Source: Apus apus
Lineage: Eukaryota; Chordata; Aves; Apodiformes; Apodidae
Assembly (NCBI RefSeq): GCF_020740795.1
Contig: NC_067282.1
Location: forward strand, 180,076,274-180,140,273
Reading direction: 5' to 3'
DNA: 64,000 bases
Shown in pieces: positions 59,946 through 64,000 of this stretch. The notes under the pieces are model-generated. The model was not told the DNA's origin and made no database searches. It saw nothing but the letters and a program-made list of their open reading frames with translations. The position numbers and the translations under genes are program-made. Each line of letters opens with the position of its first letter. Within the stretch, counting starts at the first letter, position 1.

Positions 59946-61530
59946 GTAACAACCAGTGAATTGTTTTCACAGTACAAAAAGCCTTTCAGGAAGCAGCAAG
60001 GAGCAATAAGAGGTGGCTAAAGGATAAGAAAGTACCCCTTTTCCTCTGGAAAAGGCAAATCTGAAGGCAGATTATTTACTGGGACCTCCCTTGCATGCTG
60101 TTAATAGGGGTAAAAGCCCATCAGTCAAATATTTGACTAGGCATAGTTTATAGGGATTTCAAAGAGATATAAAAAGATAATGCCCGTGTCCATTAGCTAG
60201 TTACTTGCAAATGCAATGTAGGTTATTTCAGTCTTTCTTTAAAGAGTAATGATTGTCTTCATTAACAATATATAAGATTTTTAAAGATTTACTCTTCTGC
60301 ATCTATCATCCCTGTTAAATAATGCCTTCTGCATCTCAGTATTTATCCTTTATCATCTATTGCTCATTTTAAATGAAGTAATATTGAGATTCTGTCATGT
60401 CAACAGATCTTCTGCCTTTCAGGCTGTTTTAAGCACCCTGTTTTCTAGTCCTTAGTCAGCTCAGCTATCATAGGTATTGATTATAATATTTTTTGCATAA
60501 AGCCTGCACAGTCAAGCCTTGGAGCAGGTGGTAGCTTCATATTAAAGAAATGTAACTTACCCTGACAAACCTGAGATCTGAAGCTAGGCTTTCATGTAAA
60601 AGCCAGATGTGTAAGAATTTAGACCTCTCCCATCGTCACCCCCAACAGCTGCATCTTACTCAAAATTAAATTGCTCAAGTGAGTAATTATTAATCACATG
60701 AGTAATCAATTTTTTTTTTTATTTGTGCGTGACATACATGGTGCAAAAAGCAAAACAATATCATTTGAATATTTTAAGTAGGAGCAGGGATGTAAAAGAA
60801 AATGTTCTTGTTAGATGAGTGACCTTTGCTTAGTGTTGAATTCAGTGCTGTAAACTACTTAACAAAACCCAGTGCTCAGGAGCAATTGTTGTAATATTAA
60901 GCCCTAAATTAAAAACATATGCTAACTGAAATTTCCAGTTTTACCACTACCATTTTATTTTCCTTTTGGATAAGCTGACCACACTTAAAATTATGGGTAA
61001 GATCCAGGTCTTTGGCGTCTAAAACAGGGTTTAGTGTGAGATCAGGGCGTAAGTCCAAGAAAAGGATCCAGAAAGGTAACACTCACTGGTCACAAAGCTT
61101 TCAGATGCTCCGATTAACTGGTGCCTGCGCTTCGTGCTAAATATGCCCTGGATCTCACCTGAGCTTCAGCTCTGCAGCAGAAGAAATCACGTAGAGCAGT
61201 AAGAGGCCCTTGATTCTGGCCAGGTTACAGCTCATCTAAGCTGGTTTCCAGTCCCCAGACAGGATGGAGCCAGGCTATACAAACAGGTCCTGCTGCTGAC
61301 AGGCTGCCTCGTGTCCCACCCTCAATCCCTGGTCTTCGTCCTGGCCTACTTGGCTCCAAAGCGTGAGGATCGCATTGCCTAGGAGGATTCGCATCCATGC
61401 CTTCCTCTGTCTGCATCTTCCCACCTGGATGGGAGGAAGAGAGCAAGGTGAATGCTGGATCTCTCATGGCAGGGGAGTGCTGGCAGAGGCCACCTGGACC
61501 CAAGGGAGGGCAGGTGGCAGAGAGAATCTT
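59946..61530. other. Unassigned DNA
   Basis: No classified repeat. A minus-strand consensus donor (GCTCAG|GTGAGA near 61158) is preceded only by a 13-nt potential exon. The 92-codon minus frame at 61225-61503 ends before it and does not use it. Confidence 0.4.
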
Positions 61531-61634
61531 AGCATCATAGAATTATTTTGGTTGGAAAAGACTTTTAAGATCATCAAGTCCAACCATTAACGTAGCACAC
61601 TGCCAAGTCCACCACTAAACCATGTCCCTAAAGG
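61531..61634 (-). mobile_element. CR1 LINE 3'-end fragment
   Basis: Reverse complement of the CR1 tail: ATCATAGAATTATTTTGGTT, then GGAAAAGACTTTTAAGATCATCAAGTCCAACC, then CACTGCCAAGTCCACCACTAAACCATGTCCCT. Only about 100 bases are present. Beyond 61634 the match is lost. Confidence 0.9.
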
Positions 61635-61794
61635 GATGTAGAGCCAAGCCCTAGTCTCAGACCTGTGGCCAACCTTGGCCAGCATGTGGGGATGAAGACC
61701 ATGGTTTTAAATAAACTCCCTTATGGCAGGCACCATCCTACAGCTGTCTTTCTGTGCTGTGCCTGTTTTAAACACTGATACTAAGCCCTTCATA

Positions 61795-61895
61795 TTTTGG
61801 AGGTGTTTGGTAAGAACAAGCTAATTTATCCTCATGTCACCCCTATGAGAAAGGTAAATACTGTCTGAAGTTTGGAAACAGCCTCTTTGCTTATC
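61795..61895 (-). repeat. Ancient MIR-like remnant
   Basis: TTTATCCTCATGTCACCCCTATGAGAAAGGTAAATACTGTCTGAAG, then TTTGGAAACAGCCTC, parallels the amniote repeat order TAATCCTCACAACA-CCCTGTGAGGTAGGTA, then TATTATCCCCATTTT, then GGGAAACTGAGGC. It is diverged and partial. Confidence 0.42.
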
Positions 61896-62279
61896 TCACA
61901 GACTCCTTGAATCTGGCTCCAGCTTTCCAAAGGAGGCACTCTGGAATCTGAACAAGTCTAAAACCTGGTATCAGACCCTGTATAAACAAGAACCCCTGAG
62001 AACAGTGATTGCACATTTAAGCTCCCCAGGTCTCCCCAAGAGGAGGGGGGAAAGGCTGAAAGAAAGTAAATGAAGCAACTGAAAAATCCATTCTGAAAGA
62101 AAGAAAGATCATCTCATTAGCATGAAACAACTTAGACCACTCAGCCATCCCTGAACACTTTCTTCAAACTATTGAGTTTTTCAGCATCATCTGAAGGTCA
62201 GCACAATATTTCAGAATAAAAGCTGTGGCTGACAGACCTTTGTTGAGGGAGATCTGCCAAAAAACAGGAGCTGAGGCTG

Positions 62280-62560
62280 CTCCAGATCAGCCACTCCGCT
62301 GATTGCAGCTGTGACACTGTTGCCTCTGGTGAGAGCCAGGATGTCAGATAGGCTGGTCCCAGGCCATTTCGGGATTTATGAACACCAATACTGTAAAGTT
62401 CTTGGAAGCAGATCATGAATCACAGGTTCACAGTAAGGCAGCCGTCATGCCAGTGAGCCATCATTAACTCAGTTTCTAAACTGAGTGAAAGTAGGGCATC
62501 AGTTAAAGTGCATTGCAATAACATCAACTTGCAGTGACAAAAGCAAGGTCAGCATTAAAA
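62280..62560 (-). repeat. Ancient LINE (L2/CR1/Rex-like) reverse-transcriptase remnant
   Basis: On the minus strand the DNA reads HKSRNGLGPAYLTSWLSP at about 62325-62380, matching the conserved F-K-x-L-N-G-L-G-P-A-Y-L segment near the C-terminus of L2-type reverse transcriptases. A decayed HW (as in HWLPV) lies about 25 codons before it. At 62500-62525 the minus strand GTTGATGTTATTGCAATGC parallels the DNA of the L-D-Y-C-N-A motif, at about the right distance upstream. Stops and gaps break the frame, so it is a fossil. The split between L2 and related clades cannot be made by eye. Confidence 0.55.
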
Positions 62561-64000
62561 TAAAAGGTCACAACCTCCTAACCAAACACAGATGGGAAAT
62601 GAACACTATCCTTGACATTGCTCCTGTTTGATTATCAGAAAGCTGCTATGAAGCTAAGTAGACCATCAGGTTATTAACTTTGGTACCAGACAAAGGATGT
62701 GTTCTGCTAAGCTGAGACATAAATACAGACTTCATTGCTTTCAATAGGTGGTTTACAAATACAGTCAATTCCATTTTCTCTGTAGCCATTCTGAGGGTTT
62801 GCACCATGAATTTACCTAGGGCAAAGGCTACTGAGTTAGTTTTGCATAGAGGCAGTGTTTGTAGTTCTCTCAGACACAACATTACACATCATGGTTATAC
62901 TGCTTGTGGAGCCAGCTTGGGCATGCAGGAGTACAGTCTGCTTTAAAATATACTACATGTGGACAAATCACAGTATCATGTCAATGGTCTATGCCAGGAC
63001 AGACCAGTTCAGCAGCCTCTCAAAGCTCCTAGATGCAAGGAGTGGGCTTGGAGGCAACCTAAAGGCCTCTGTGCAGTACCATCACAGGTCCACAGGCATT
63101 TTTTTTTTCCCCAGTTTCTCCAGTGCCTGGATAAGGCAGCCCCCAGCAGTCTTGTTCCAGCCCTTGGGCAAGCTCTCCAAATCTGGAGGCCCTGCTCACT
63201 CCTACAGATGTGCTGATCTTGCTGGGACCCTGCGCGAAGTTTGGCCATGACTTCTTGACTCGACAAGCTGTGTATCAAGCAAGGCATCACCAATATATCA
63301 GCAATCCTTGACCCTAAGTTTTGTCACTAATTTGCTTTGCAACTCGCTGAGACACATTGACTGAGGAGGGTGAAGTCCCTGCACTGGTGACATGTTTTAT
63401 GTGCGCCCACAGAGCAGGAAAGCTGTTTCCTGACACTGTCCTGCTAGTTCTTTCAGAGGGAAGAACAGTGCCAGCACAATTACTTTTGCTTGGTAACCTA
63501 GGTATTTGTGCCACACCTTGGAGGAATTCAGAAACTTGTTGGGTTTTAGTTGCTGTTATTATTATAGTTCTTGTATTTACCATGGCGTTCAAAAAACCTC
63601 GATAACTTGGTGTGCATATAGACCCTTTGTTACAGTTCTCATGTAATGTACTTTATCTTCACTATCTATTGATGTACACAACTCTTTCCTTTTTTTTTTA
63701 AGAGATTAATGTTTGGCTATGAAGAATTATTGTCTTGGGGGCTCCTAAGAGCTATTAGCAGCTACTGACAATTAAACTGCAGGAAGTGCCCTGCATCAAG
63801 ATCTTTCATAATTGCTGTTAGAACCTTTAGATCGGATCTGTATGCTGTCTTGGCTACTCATGGCTATCTACCTCTTAATCTTTTTCATTCTATGACCCAT
63901 GGCATTCCTTTAATTATCACACTATGGAAGGCTGTTAGCTTTACAAGACAGGAAAGGCTTCCAAAACCTGCTCTGCATTTCAATACAGGAATTCAGGTAG
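62561..64000. other. Unassigned DNA to right edge
   Basis: The first few hundred bases may extend the decayed LINE, but I could not follow it. A 131-codon + frame at 62855-63250 and its overlaps show no domain. A T-run acceptor (TTTTTTTTTCCCCAG near 63114) has no suitable donor following. Confidence 0.4.

Noticed and set aside
1-64000. A novel multi-gene system such as a defence or biosynthetic cluster
   Set aside because: The window is animal non-coding DNA with CR1 and LTR repeats; no set of adjacent coherent coding genes is present.

Overview
The window reads as vertebrate nuclear DNA, most likely from a bird. The main evidence is CR1 LINE copies whose 3' ends carry the ATTCTGTG/ATTCTATG octamer tail (14.3, 44.9 and 61.5 kb) and an avian-type endogenous-retrovirus LTR (11.7-12.6 kb). 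Overall the DNA is AT-rich and low in CpG, apart from one strong CpG island. There are no bacterial-style operons, and every open frame outside repeats and the island is short. No complete protein-coding gene can be identified with confidence.

Layout. About 0-50 kb is repeat-poor intergenic or intronic DNA. It holds a small CpG-rich patch (7.2-7.6 kb), the LTR, CR1 pieces, several very old MIR-like SINE/LINE tails (8.8, 38.4, 42.6, 61.8 kb), simple repeats, and a scatter of possible exons. Each of those has a splice acceptor, an open frame and a donor or stop (523, 5983, 16501, 35334, 47682 on +; 18298 and 28510 on -). I recognise none of the encoded peptides. At 50.4-51.8 kb lies a CpG island with GC boxes, an AP-1 site, G-rich skew on the + strand and a good + strand splice donor (CAG|GTGAGC at 51349/51350). 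This is the best gene landmark here: probably the promoter and non-coding first exon of a gene running rightward, with 51.35-64 kb then being its first intron. The right-hand part holds a perfect 35-bp tandem duplication, a GC-rich patch that may be an old LTR (56.5-57.0 kb), a CR1 tail and an ancient LINE reverse-transcriptase remnant (62.3-62.6 kb).

How the parts work together cannot be read from this window alone. The regulatory candidates worth following are a perfect RFX X-box (26704), a CTCF-like site (38749) and a 21-bp palindrome with paired CAAGTG/CACTTG half-sites (7916). I found no tRNA, rRNA, CRISPR array or obvious novel system.
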